Source: Psychroserpens sp041224425
Lineage (GTDB): Bacteria; Bacteroidota; Bacteroidia; Flavobacteriales; Flavobacteriaceae
Length of the DNA: 64,000 bases
Reading direction: 5' to 3'
Assembly: GCF_041224425.1 (NCBI RefSeq)
Contig: NZ_JBGFGL010000067.1
Location: forward strand, 124,001 to 188,000
A program made the position numbers and the translations under genes. Shown piece by piece: positions 33,163-41,554 of the stretch. Within the stretch, counting starts at the first letter, position 1, and every line of letters begins with the position of its first letter. The notes under the pieces were generated by a model. It had not been told where the DNA came from and made no database searches. It saw nothing but the letters and a program-made list of their open reading frames with translations.

Positions 33163-34461
33163 TTGAAGAAACTCATAAAGTACATTAATACCAATGTGCT
33201 GTTTAAGGTAGCGCACCTTAATACTGCCACTATTGCTACAAAAATTATTGCTGGTATTTTGACTTCAAAAGCGATAGCTGTTTTTATTGGAGTAGAAGGG
33301 ATGGCACTTATAGGTAATTTGAGAAACTTCTTGAGCGCCATTCAATCGTTTGCCATTTTAGGGTTCTATAATGGTTTTGTAAAAACCATAGGGAAGTTTA
33401 AGGAAGATGCCGTTGAGCTTAGTAAAACGATATCAACCACTTACTATTTGGGGTTTTTCTCTACGATTTTGATGTCGTTTTTGTGTTATTACAATGCGAG
33501 TTTCATCAACGGATTTCTATTTTCTGAAAATTATAATTTCACCTATGTCATTCAGGTTTTAGCCTTGGCCTTACCATTCTATTCCTTGAATATGTTCTGT
33601 TTTGGAATCATGAACGGATTCTCAAATTACAGAATGCTTTTGGTTATTAATATTATAGGGCAAGTTCTAGGACTTCTAATCACACTATACTTAATCTATA
33701 TTGAACATATTGATGGTGCTTTGGTTGCAGCAGTTATAGCACCTTCACTTATTTTCTTGATTACCTTGGTTGGTATCATTAATCGTAGAAGTTTAATCGG
33801 ACAAATTAAGATTACAAATGTTAGTATAGAGGTGTTGAAAACCTTTGCACCTTATGCGGTAATGGCATTGGTGACGTCTATAGCTTTGCCTCTAACATCA
33901 ATCATGATTCGGAATTTCATTATCGATGAATTGGGTATTAGACAAGCTGGTTATTGGGAAGCCATGAATAGAATTTCAGATTACTACCTCATGTTTGTAA
34001 CATCCATTATGACCTTGTATATCATTCCGAGATTCAGTGAGATTGATAATAAAGAAGAATTCAGAAAGGAAGTATTTGATTTCTATAAATCGATTATGCC
34101 GATTTTTGGTATCGGACTCTTACTTATTTATTTTTTACGACCATTCATTGTAAACTTGGTGTTTTCTGACGCCTTTCAACCAGTAGAAGAATTGTTCTTT
34201 TGGCAGTTGCTAGGCGATTTTGTAAAGGTGTTGTCTATAGTCATTGCCTATCAGTTTTTAGCAAAGAAAATGTTTGCTCAATTTATCATTATAGAAATTT
34301 TCCTTGTAGTTATCTTATACTTAACGAGTATTTATTTGATAGAACTATTTGGTCTAAAAGGCGCAGTAATGGGTCACTTTTTTAGCTATTTAATGCATTA
34401 TCTTATCGTGTTGTTGGTGTTTAGCAGTTCCCTTTTTGGAGTGATTAACACTAAAGAATAA
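33163..34461 (+). CDS. Wzx-like O-antigen flippase (first copy)
   Basis: A 432-residue membrane protein with about 12 to 14 helices of the MATE/MVF flippase superfamily, which flips undecaprenyl-linked glycan units across the inner membrane. The N terminus (KKLIKYINTNVLFKVAHLN) and GVEGMALIGNLRNF match the O-antigen translocase group. The start codon is TTG, placed directly after the aminotransferase stop, so translation is coupled. A second flippase follows after 37 bp, an unusual doubling. Confidence 0.9.
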   Translation: MKKLIKYINTNVLFKVAHLNTATIATKIIAGILTSKAIAVFIGVEGMALIGNLRNFLSAIQSFAILGFYNGFVKTIGKFKEDAVELSKTISTTYYLGFFSTILMSFLCYYNASFINGFLFSENYNFTYVIQVLALALPFYSLNMFCFGIMNGFSNYRMLLVINIIGQVLGLLITLYLIYIEHIDGALVAAVIAPSLIFLITLVGIINRRSLIGQIKITNVSIEVLKTFAPYAVMALVTSIALPLTSIMIRNFIIDELGIRQAGYWEAMNRISDYYLMFVTSIMTLYIIPRFSEIDNKEEFRKEVFDFYKSIMPIFGIGLLLIYFLRPFIVNLVFSDAFQPVEELFFWQLLGDFVKVLSIVIAYQFLAKKMFAQFIIIEIFLVVILYLTSIYLIELFGLKGAVMGHFFSYLMHYLIVLLVFSSSLFGVINTKE

Positions 34462-34498
34462 AAGAGATTTAATTACATTCGTATATAACTAATAGTTT

Positions 34499-35992
34499 AT
34501 GCAGGAGGCGAATAAATCCTATAACCAAATATTTAAGTCGACATCTCTTTTTGGTGGTGTTCAAGTATTGAATATAGGAATAGCCATCATCAGATCAAAA
34601 GTCGTAGCCCTTTTGATTGGTCCAACAGGAATGGGAATTATTGGTTTATTAATGTCTACATTAAAGGTTATTGGTGAATTCACAAAGCTAGGTTTAGATA
34701 CTACAGCGGTTAGGGAAATTGCATTATCCAATACCAAGGAAAAAGATGAACAAGATGTATCTGAAGTCATTGCTACGGTTCATAAAGTAGTATGGTTTAC
34801 TGGAGCTTTAGGAATATTGGTGACCATACTTTTGTCGCCAATCTTGAGTTATTTAGCTTTTGAAGACTATAATCATACCTTGGCATTTATATGGATTTCC
34901 TCTTCATTGCTTTTCAATCAGTTGGCTGTTGGAAAATTATCTATTTTACAAGGATTCCGTAAATTAAAAAAATTAGCCAAATCAAATCTTTTGGGTAATT
35001 TTATAGGACTTCTTGTAAGTCTGCCTCTGTATTATATTTTCAAGCTGGATGCTATCGTTCCAGTGATTATTGCTACTTCGATATTGAATTTTTTCTTTAG
35101 TTGGTTATTTACTCGTAAACTAGCATACAAAAGAGTGAACCTGTCTTATAAGCAAGCATTTCAATCGGCAAAAGGGATGTTGGGTTTTGGTTTGATGTTG
35201 AGTATTCATGGCTCAATGGCATTGATTACCGCGTATGTGTTTCAGGTATATTTAAGCCATGTTGGAGGTGTAGCTGAAGTGGGTTTTTATCTGGCAGGTT
35301 TTATGATTATAAATTCGTATGTCGGAATGGTTTTTAACGCTATGAGAACGGATTACTTTCCTAAACTGTCTGGAATTATTGAGTTAAAATCTGAAGTTGA
35401 TCAAACCGTGAGCCAACAAGCAGTAATTGGTGTTTTGATTATTGGACCACTGGTTTTAACCTTTTTGATTTTTATGCCTTTAATTATTAGGATTTTGTAT
35501 TCTGAAGAGTTTTTAGTGATTTCAGATTTCCTTTCTTGGGCGATACTTGGCATACTCTTTAAAACACTTTCCTGGTCGATAGGTTATGTGATCCTTGCTA
35601 AAAGTGATAATAAATTGTTTATTAAAACGGGCTTGTTTTTTAATTCCTTGTTATTGATTATGAATATTACGGGTTATTATTTTTATGGTCTGGAAGGTGT
35701 TGGTATTAGTTTCTTGGTTTACTATGTATGTCATTTTATCGGATTGAAAATAATAACACACAATGTCTATGGGTTAAAACTTTCAAAAGAACTGATTTCA
35801 ATTTTTTCAATATTGACCTTACTTTCCTTTGCCTGCTTTTTTGTGACAAAAACAATAGATGGTGACATTTTAAGTTATGTGCTTTATAGTGTACTTTTAT
35901 TGGCCTCCTTTGGGTATTCTTATGTTGAATTGAATAAAAGGATTAATTTTAGGTCCTTATTAGAAAGAATTTTTAAACGTAATAATGATTAG
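34499..35992 (+). CDS. Wzx-like O-antigen flippase (second copy)
   Basis: A 497-residue membrane protein with about 13 helices. IIRSKVVALLIGPTGMGIIG in the first helices is typical of Wzx-type translocases, and the length fits. It shares topology with the preceding protein but little identical sequence, so it is probably not a recent duplicate. It overlaps the next gene by 8 bases. One flippase may serve the main glycan and the other a modified or separate glycan. Confidence 0.9.
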   Translation: MQEANKSYNQIFKSTSLFGGVQVLNIGIAIIRSKVVALLIGPTGMGIIGLLMSTLKVIGEFTKLGLDTTAVREIALSNTKEKDEQDVSEVIATVHKVVWFTGALGILVTILLSPILSYLAFEDYNHTLAFIWISSSLLFNQLAVGKLSILQGFRKLKKLAKSNLLGNFIGLLVSLPLYYIFKLDAIVPVIIATSILNFFFSWLFTRKLAYKRVNLSYKQAFQSAKGMLGFGLMLSIHGSMALITAYVFQVYLSHVGGVAEVGFYLAGFMIINSYVGMVFNAMRTDYFPKLSGIIELKSEVDQTVSQQAVIGVLIIGPLVLTFLIFMPLIIRILYSEEFLVISDFLSWAILGILFKTLSWSIGYVILAKSDNKLFIKTGLFFNSLLLIMNITGYYFYGLEGVGISFLVYYVCHFIGLKIITHNVYGLKLSKELISIFSILTLLSFACFFVTKTIDGDILSYVLYSVLLLASFGYSYVELNKRINFRSLLERIFKRNND

Positions 35993-36746
35993 GGTTTTAA
36001 AGAACATATACATCTTTTTGTTTAAGCTTTGGAAGAAAACTCAATTGTTCTTTTCGGTCAATTGGATAAAAACCGTATACTTTAATTTTAAGATGTTGCC
36101 TTTTGATCAGGCTATGAAGCTTCCTTTTTACTTTTACGGGAGTGTGAAATTTACAAGTCTTAAAGGAACGGTTAAAATAGAAGCACCTGTAAAAAAAGGC
36201 ATGATTGGTTTCGGACAACGATTTGAAAAAATGTCTAGAGCCAAAGGAATTGGAGAAGTCATATTGAAAGGGAATTTGGTTTTTAAAGGCCATGCACATT
36301 TTGGTAAGGACGTTTTCCTTTGTGTTGAAGAAAATGGCTATTGCGAATTTGGATTCATGGGATGCTTAGGTTCCGATGTAATGTTATTATGCACCAATAA
36401 GATCATTATTGGAGATTGGGCTGGAATAGCTTACCAATCTCAAGTTATTGATACAAACTCACATCCAATGATGAACAGCAATTCTGGTGAGCATTATCCT
36501 ATTTCTGGAGAAATTAAGATTGGTAACCATAATTCTATATCAAACCGTGTTACCATCATGGCCAATACCATTACTCCAGACAATTGTGTTGTGGCTTCCA
36601 ATAGTCTTTGTAATAAAGATTATTCGCAACTAGGAGAGAATATATTGTTAGGTGGTGTTCCTGCAAAACTCATTAAGAAAGACTACAATAGAGATTGGGA
36701 AAGTGAAAAAGAAATGCTGATGCGTTACAAACGTGTAAAACTATAA
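35985..36746 (+). CDS. Left-handed beta-helix (hexapeptide) acyltransferase
   Basis: A 253-residue protein with a basic N-terminal region, then hexapeptide-like turns (IGNHNSISNRVTIMANT, DNCVVASNSLCNK) and a C-terminal GGVPAKLIKK, the usual end of WbbJ-type acyltransferases. IIIGDWAGIAYQSQVIDTNSHP holds the expected catalytic His. It would acetylate or otherwise acylate a sugar. It overlaps the flippase gene by 8 bases. Confidence 0.87.
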   Translation: MIRVLKNIYIFLFKLWKKTQLFFSVNWIKTVYFNFKMLPFDQAMKLPFYFYGSVKFTSLKGTVKIEAPVKKGMIGFGQRFEKMSRAKGIGEVILKGNLVFKGHAHFGKDVFLCVEENGYCEFGFMGCLGSDVMLLCTNKIIIGDWAGIAYQSQVIDTNSHPMMNSNSGEHYPISGEIKIGNHNSISNRVTIMANTITPDNCVVASNSLCNKDYSQLGENILLGGVPAKLIKKDYNRDWESEKEMLMRYKRVKL

Positions 36747-36752
36747 TTGGTT

Positions 36753-37229
36753 TTAGCATTTTTTATAAAACTTGGCTGGATTGCCAAACCATATCTCATC
36801 ACTGGGAATGTTCTTATTTACATACGACAACGCACCAATTACGCTATTGTCTCCAATTTCTATTCCGTGATGTAATACGCAATTTGTTCCTAAAAAGACA
36901 TTCTTGCCAATTTTGGCACCACCAATTTGTTCTTTGTTGATATCGAGATTGTTTGTCATTACTCTCGGACAAATATAGGTGTTGTCTCCAACTTCAAGTC
37001 CTCTAGCTAAAATGGAATCATATCTGATAATCACGTTATTGCCTACAGTGCAATTTCCAGAAGATGTGACTCTTGAGTCTAAGTAGCAATCCTTACCAAT
37101 GATAGTACCTTTTCTCAATTCAACATAGTTTTTGATGATTGTATTATCGCCAATAACCACATCATCTTCAATTATACAAAATGCACCGATAGTGACGTTT
37201 TTTCCAATTTTAGCTTTCTCTGAAATCAT
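36753..37229 (-). CDS. Hexapeptide acyltransferase, FdtC/QdtC-like candidate
   Basis: A 158-residue left-handed beta-helix protein made of repeated (I/V)G-x-N/D turns from the first residues (AKIGKNVTIGAFCIIEDDVVIG). It has a central RYDSILARGLEVG, a possible catalytic His in LHHGIEIGDNSVIG, and C-terminal FGNPAKF. This all-helix form resembles acyltransferases that N-acetylate 3-amino-3,6-dideoxy sugars, so it may complete an FdtA/FdtB pathway. It lies on the minus strand, 6 bp from the convergent end of the other acyltransferase. Confidence 0.82.
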   Translation of the reverse strand: MISEKAKIGKNVTIGAFCIIEDDVVIGDNTIIKNYVELRKGTIIGKDCYLDSRVTSSGNCTVGNNVIIRYDSILARGLEVGDNTYICPRVMTNNLDINKEQIGGAKIGKNVFLGTNCVLHHGIEIGDNSVIGALSYVNKNIPSDEIWFGNPAKFYKKC

Positions 37230-37238
37230 TCTGGGCTT

Positions 37239-38378
37239 TTAGTTTGATGACCAAGTATTTAAATATTGTTTGGCACAATTTAAAAAATTATGCTCTCTTT
37301 CTATGAATTGTCTAGCGTTTTTTGAAATCTGCAGCATGGTCTCTTGATGTTGAATTAACCAGTCGAGCTTATCTGCAATTTTTTCAGCATCAGGTAAGGC
37401 ATTAATAGCAACGCTGTCTTCTTTTAAATTATAATGTTCTAGCCATTCTTTTTCGGCACCTGTAAAGACTATTTTTCCTTTGGCCATTGCTTCTAAAGCA
37501 TTATAGCCTTGATCATAGGCATACACTTGATCAAGAAAAATATGGCAATTTTCATAATGATTGAGATATTCCTTGTACGGAATGTTATAAGTTGTAGTGA
37601 TCTCAACTTTATCTTTGTACTTTTCTTCTATAATTTTCAAAGCCTCTTCAAAGAAACGATTCCCTTTTTTTAACATGGAATTTTTATTCACGCCATGAAA
37701 AATCTTGATTTTTTCACCAGTATGAAACGGAATATAATCTAGTTTTTCAATATTGATCGGATTAGGAATTAATCCTAAATATCTTGGATGACCAACTAAC
37801 GGAAGATGATAATCGAAATCTGTAGCAATAACGCCATTGCAGTGTTCATATATAAACTCGTGTAAGGCTTTGAATTGTGAATTGAGATATTGCAAATCAA
37901 ATCGGTAGGCTTTTTCTAAACTTGAATCGTTCAAATAAGGCGTTAAAATGCTATATCTGAATTTTTCTTCAAGCATGTATTTGATGTTTATATAATCGGA
38001 GCCAGTCGATAGTAAAAAGAGTTTTTTGGACTTTTTGAGTAATTGTTTGATGAATCGTTTTTCATAAGGTGCTTTAATTACAAGCGACGATTCGTTAATG
38101 AGTTGAACTATATCAAAATGATCTAGTTTCCTTAATTTCAAAGAGGCCTTCAGGTAAATTTCCAAAGAACCTAGATCAATGGAAGTAAGCTTGTAAAAAC
38201 CAACTCGAAACTTCTTAAGAATTTTGTGGTGAAATGAGTGATTTACATAGATGTCAACTGGATAGTTTTTAAAATTATCCCTATTTCCCATAATGATAAC
38301 TTCATGACCTAATCGACTTAAACCTTCTTTTAAGGAGTTGTGAAGTCGACTGTATTCACCAACTAACAGAATTCGCAT
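37239..38378 (-). CDS. Glycosyltransferase (GT-B type, family 4-like)
   Basis: A 379-residue protein starting at the ATG at 38378 (MRILLVGEYSRLHNSL), the typical first strand of GT-B enzymes; an upstream in-frame ATG at 38408 adds a weak 10-residue extension. The C-terminal half has FHGVNKNSMLKKGNRFFEEAL and HIFLDQVYAYDQGYNALEAMAKGKIVF, containing the acidic sugar-nucleotide motif (E-x7-E-like). It would add a sugar to the lipid-linked glycan. It is 9 bp upstream of the minus-strand acyltransferase. Confidence 0.87.
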   Translation of the reverse strand: MRILLVGEYSRLHNSLKEGLSRLGHEVIIMGNRDNFKNYPVDIYVNHSFHHKILKKFRVGFYKLTSIDLGSLEIYLKASLKLRKLDHFDIVQLINESSLVIKAPYEKRFIKQLLKKSKKLFLLSTGSDYINIKYMLEEKFRYSILTPYLNDSSLEKAYRFDLQYLNSQFKALHEFIYEHCNGVIATDFDYHLPLVGHPRYLGLIPNPINIEKLDYIPFHTGEKIKIFHGVNKNSMLKKGNRFFEEALKIIEEKYKDKVEITTTYNIPYKEYLNHYENCHIFLDQVYAYDQGYNALEAMAKGKIVFTGAEKEWLEHYNLKEDSVAINALPDAEKIADKLDWLIQHQETMLQISKNARQFIEREHNFLNCAKQYLNTWSSN

Positions 38379-38436
38379 AAAAACACTACTTTTAAGCAAA
38401 AATAACAATTCCCACTACAAAGCCGTTAGTTCTATA

Positions 38437-39252
38437 ATGCAATTCCAAATTGAAATTTTGATATCCACAATGATGCGGGAAAATCTAGACTTCCTAAAGC
38501 CTATGTTTCAGCATAATGATATACATGATTTTAATTTGCTCATTGTCAATCAAACGACAAAAGATAAAGTGTTGGTTTCTGATAATCCGAAGATAAAAGT
38601 TCTTAATTCGTTTGAGTTTGGTGTTCCAAAAAGTAGAAATTTAGCCATTCAGAATGCCTCTTTTGACATTTGCTTAATGGCAGATGATGATATTGTCTAC
38701 AAGCCAAACCTTCACAAGACGATTATAGAGGCTTACAAGAAAAATGAAGATGCATCAATGGTTTCCTTTGAGGCAGTTGATGAAGATGAAAACAAATATA
38801 CCAATTACCCTAGTGAAGGAATACATACTAAAAAAAGCCTGAAAAAAATCTATACTTGGGTGATCAGTTTCCGAAGAGCTCATTATCATAAAGAGCACAT
38901 TTTATACAATGATAATTTTGGGTTTGGTGCCACATTTCAAGGAAACGAAGAATATGTTTTCTTGAGAAATGCCTTCGATTCCGGATTAAAAATGGTGCAT
39001 GTATCTAAAACGATTGTCATGCATCCCTACGAAAGCTCTGGTCGAAAAATGGGAAGCGATAACGCGGTATTTGCAAGAGCTGCATTAATTCAACGGTTTT
39101 ATGGAAACTTAAGTTATCTTTGGGTCTTTAGATATATTATTTTCTTGGTTAGAAACGGACATATTTCTACCAAAGAAATAATACAAAAATTGCAAACAGG
39201 ATTTAGAGGCATTAAAACCTATAAAGAGCTAGATTCTCAAGGAAAAATTTAA
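38437..39252 (+). CDS. Glycosyltransferase family 2 protein
   Basis: A 271-residue GT-A enzyme. It has the N-terminal IEILISTMMRENLDFL, a VPKSRNLAIQNASFDICLMADDDIVY block with a DDD metal/nucleotide site, and FGFGATFQGNEEYVFLRNAF as the acceptor region. It would transfer a sugar residue in glycan assembly. The FdtA-like gene follows 6 bp downstream on the same strand. It diverges from the GT-B gene. Confidence 0.9.
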   Translation: MQFQIEILISTMMRENLDFLKPMFQHNDIHDFNLLIVNQTTKDKVLVSDNPKIKVLNSFEFGVPKSRNLAIQNASFDICLMADDDIVYKPNLHKTIIEAYKKNEDASMVSFEAVDEDENKYTNYPSEGIHTKKSLKKIYTWVISFRRAHYHKEHILYNDNFGFGATFQGNEEYVFLRNAFDSGLKMVHVSKTIVMHPYESSGRKMGSDNAVFARAALIQRFYGNLSYLWVFRYIIFLVRNGHISTKEIIQKLQTGFRGIKTYKELDSQGKI

Positions 39253-39258
39253 ACACAA

Positions 39259-39654
39259 ATGGATATAACAATAATCGACATACCTAAAATTCATGATGTA
39301 AGAGGTAGTCTTGCTGTCATTGAAGGCGACTGTATACCTTTTGAGATGAAGCGTGTATATTATTTGTTCGATGTGCCAAGTGATGCTTATAGAGGAGGGC
39401 ATTCCCATAAAGACCAAGTAGAGCTCTTAGTATCATTAAGCGGTAGTTTTGAAGTGGTATTAGATGATGGTAAGAGTAGAAAAAGTGTCATGTTGAATAA
39501 ACCTGATAAAGGACTGTTGATTCCTAAAGGTATTTGGCGTGAATTGGAGAATTTTTCTTCTGGAGCGGTTTGTTTGGTTTTAGCTTCTGGAGAGTTTGAC
39601 GAAAGTGATTACATTCGGGATTACGATAGTTTTTTATCCTCGAAACAGTCTTAA
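39259..39654 (+). CDS. fdtA: dTDP-4-keto-6-deoxyglucose 3,4-ketoisomerase (FdtA/QdtA-like cupin)
   Basis: A 131-residue single-cupin protein of the WxcM/FdtA family. Hallmarks are DVRGSLAVIEGDCIPFEMKR, YYLFDVPSDAYRGGHSHK with the catalytic His pair, ELLVSLSGSFEVVLDDG and PKGIWRELENFSSGAVCLVLAS. The enzyme moves the keto group so that an aminotransferase can make a 3-amino-3,6-dideoxy sugar (Fuc3N or Qui3N). FdtA and QdtA cannot be told apart here. The stop overlaps the convergent GT gene by 21 bases. Confidence 0.92.
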   Translation: MDITIIDIPKIHDVRGSLAVIEGDCIPFEMKRVYYLFDVPSDAYRGGHSHKDQVELLVSLSGSFEVVLDDGKSRKSVMLNKPDKGLLIPKGIWRELENFSSGAVCLVLASGEFDESDYIRDYDSFLSSKQS

Positions 39655-40578
39655 GTCGATATTGAATTTTCTCAGAAAAGTCCTGAACTTCATTAAAAAA
39701 TAAATACCTGATTTTGGTAAATTATAAATAAGGCGATGCAACATGCCAAGATTGTTCTGATCAATTTTATGGTATTGTTTATTGGCTTGCGATAATTGAT
39801 TTTCCAATTTGTATTGAATGGCTAATGCGTATCGATTCAAGTCTAAATACTTTTTTAAACTTGCATTGCCTTGAGCATTGTTTTGGTAATCGTCAAAATC
39901 TAAGTGCTGTCTTGAACTAAGTTTACTATGCGTAATTTTTTGTTCTGAAGATAAATTGTGTACAGCACTCACTTTATTGCTAAAAGCCACAGGAAAATTT
40001 AAGGCTATTCGTATCCATAGGTCTGTGTCTTCACCAGAATTGTAATTTTCATTGAATGTACCTACGCGTTCAAAAGTTGATTTTGGAACCATCACTGCTG
40101 AAGTCCATGCAATGCTATTAATTAAGCTTGATTCAAAGTAATCTGATAAGATGCCTTGCCAAGAAGAATCTTTAGAAATGTCTTTATATTTAGATGGTAT
40201 CGATAGATTGCCCATTTGTTTTTTGTAGGCCTTACAATAGAGTCCGCAGCTTGGAAATGCTTCAAAAAGCTTTTTAAGGTCTTCTAAGTGATGAGGATAC
40301 CATATATCATCAGCATCTAAAAACACGATTTTATCAGATGTCACTTTTGAAATACCAAAGTTCCTGGCATGGGAGACGCCTTGGTTTTCAATGCTGTATA
40401 TTTTTAAGCGATCTTCCTGTATAGATTGAATGATTTCTAAACTATTATCTGTAGAGCCATCATTTACAACAATGACCTCAAAGTCCTGAAAGGTTTGTGT
40501 CCACACACTATTGAGAGTGGTTTTGATATGCTTTTCCTTGTTGAAAAGCGGAATAACTACAGAGAAATAAGGATTCAT
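39634..40578 (-). CDS. Glycosyltransferase family 2 protein
   Basis: A 314-residue GT-A enzyme with the standard start YFSVVIPLFNKEKHIKTTLNS, the block FEVIVVNDGSTDNS and the metal motif VFLDADDIW (about residues 86-94). NYNSGEDTDLWIRIAL is a typical acceptor motif. The C-terminal part is basic and may contact the membrane. It overlaps the upstream GT by 4 bases and the convergent fdtA-like gene by 21 bases. Confidence 0.93.
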   Translation of the reverse strand: MNPYFSVVIPLFNKEKHIKTTLNSVWTQTFQDFEVIVVNDGSTDNSLEIIQSIQEDRLKIYSIENQGVSHARNFGISKVTSDKIVFLDADDIWYPHHLEDLKKLFEAFPSCGLYCKAYKKQMGNLSIPSKYKDISKDSSWQGILSDYFESSLINSIAWTSAVMVPKSTFERVGTFNENYNSGEDTDLWIRIALNFPVAFSNKVSAVHNLSSEQKITHSKLSSRQHLDFDDYQNNAQGNASLKKYLDLNRYALAIQYKLENQLSQANKQYHKIDQNNLGMLHRLIYNLPKSGIYFLMKFRTFLRKFNIDLRLFRG

Positions 40579-41465
40579 TTAGAACTTTCTTTATAACACA
40601 TGTAACCAATTTTATAGAACTGAAACAGTTTTATGGATGGATTATTACCCAATAAATTCTTTTTTAACGATGATTTTAAAAGACGGAAAACAAATGAAAA
40701 CAAATAATGGATTCTAGATACTTTTAGTTTTTTAAAAAAGGTCAATAAATCATTTTGATGCGTCTTAATCTCATCATTCTTATAAAGATGTCGCAACGTT
40801 TCAACGGCCTCTTCAGTTTTCTTTAGATAATCGCTATTGGTGTCTAAACCCAAATGGAACACTTCGTTATCAATATGCAAAACATTTGCATTTTCAGATT
40901 TCAGAATTGCTCCAAAGTAGTTGTCATAACCATAGCCCTTTCTTTTAATTCTTGAATTGATATTCAAAAAAAGTGATTTCTTGATTAAAAAGTTGGCAGA
41001 GATGACAATTTTGTAAGGTCTTTTGTTTCTAATAGTTGCTGAAACTTCCTCATTGTTTTTTCCATAAGTCCAACGAAGTAGATATCGAGGTTCAGGTCTG
41101 TCTTTGTGATATGCAAATCCACCGTAAATGGCATCATAATCTGAATCTAAAAATGTCAAATAGTTTGATATAAAAAGCTCAGGTTTTGGAATGACATCAG
41201 CATCTAAAAACAAAAGCCAGTTAAATTTAGATGTTTCAGCTAAAATTTGTCGAGCTTTGATGCGGCCCACATTTTCACTTCCTGTAATGTATTCGGTATA
41301 ACTCAAATTTGTAATACCTTTATTTTCTAAAGTGAAGTTTGATTGCGAACCATCATCATAGCAAATAATTTCAAATTGTACATTGCATAATTCCAATTGC
41401 GTATGAACATGCGTTACCAAAGGAACCACATTATAATTGTAAACCGGAATTAGAATTGAAATCAT
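40575..41465 (-). CDS. Glycosyltransferase family 2 protein
   Basis: A 296-residue GT-A enzyme opening with MISILIPVYNYNVVPLVTHV, with ICYDDGSQSNF and the acidic motif LFLDADVIP (about residues 87-95). GYGYDNYFGAILKSEN gives the acceptor-side motif. Its stop overlaps the next glycosyltransferase start by 4 bases, so the two form a two-gene minus-strand unit. Donor and acceptor cannot be told. Confidence 0.92.
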   Translation of the reverse strand: MISILIPVYNYNVVPLVTHVHTQLELCNVQFEIICYDDGSQSNFTLENKGITNLSYTEYITGSENVGRIKARQILAETSKFNWLLFLDADVIPKPELFISNYLTFLDSDYDAIYGGFAYHKDRPEPRYLLRWTYGKNNEEVSATIRNKRPYKIVISANFLIKKSLFLNINSRIKRKGYGYDNYFGAILKSENANVLHIDNEVFHLGLDTNSDYLKKTEEAVETLRHLYKNDEIKTHQNDLLTFFKKLKVSRIHYLFSFVFRLLKSSLKKNLLGNNPSIKLFQFYKIGYMCYKESSK

Positions 41466-41554
41466 TAGTGCTAAAATAAGAATTAAAATGGTTACCTAAA
41501 CCCACTTAAACGATGAGTTGCGTAACTTGGTATGGAATTTGTCAATTCTAGATT

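Noticed and set aside
39634..39654. Overlap of the fdtA-like gene with the convergent glycosyltransferase as a sign of mis-assembly.
   Set aside because: Both C termini look complete, and 21-base convergent overlaps are tolerated; other convergent overlaps of 4 and 26 bases occur in this window.
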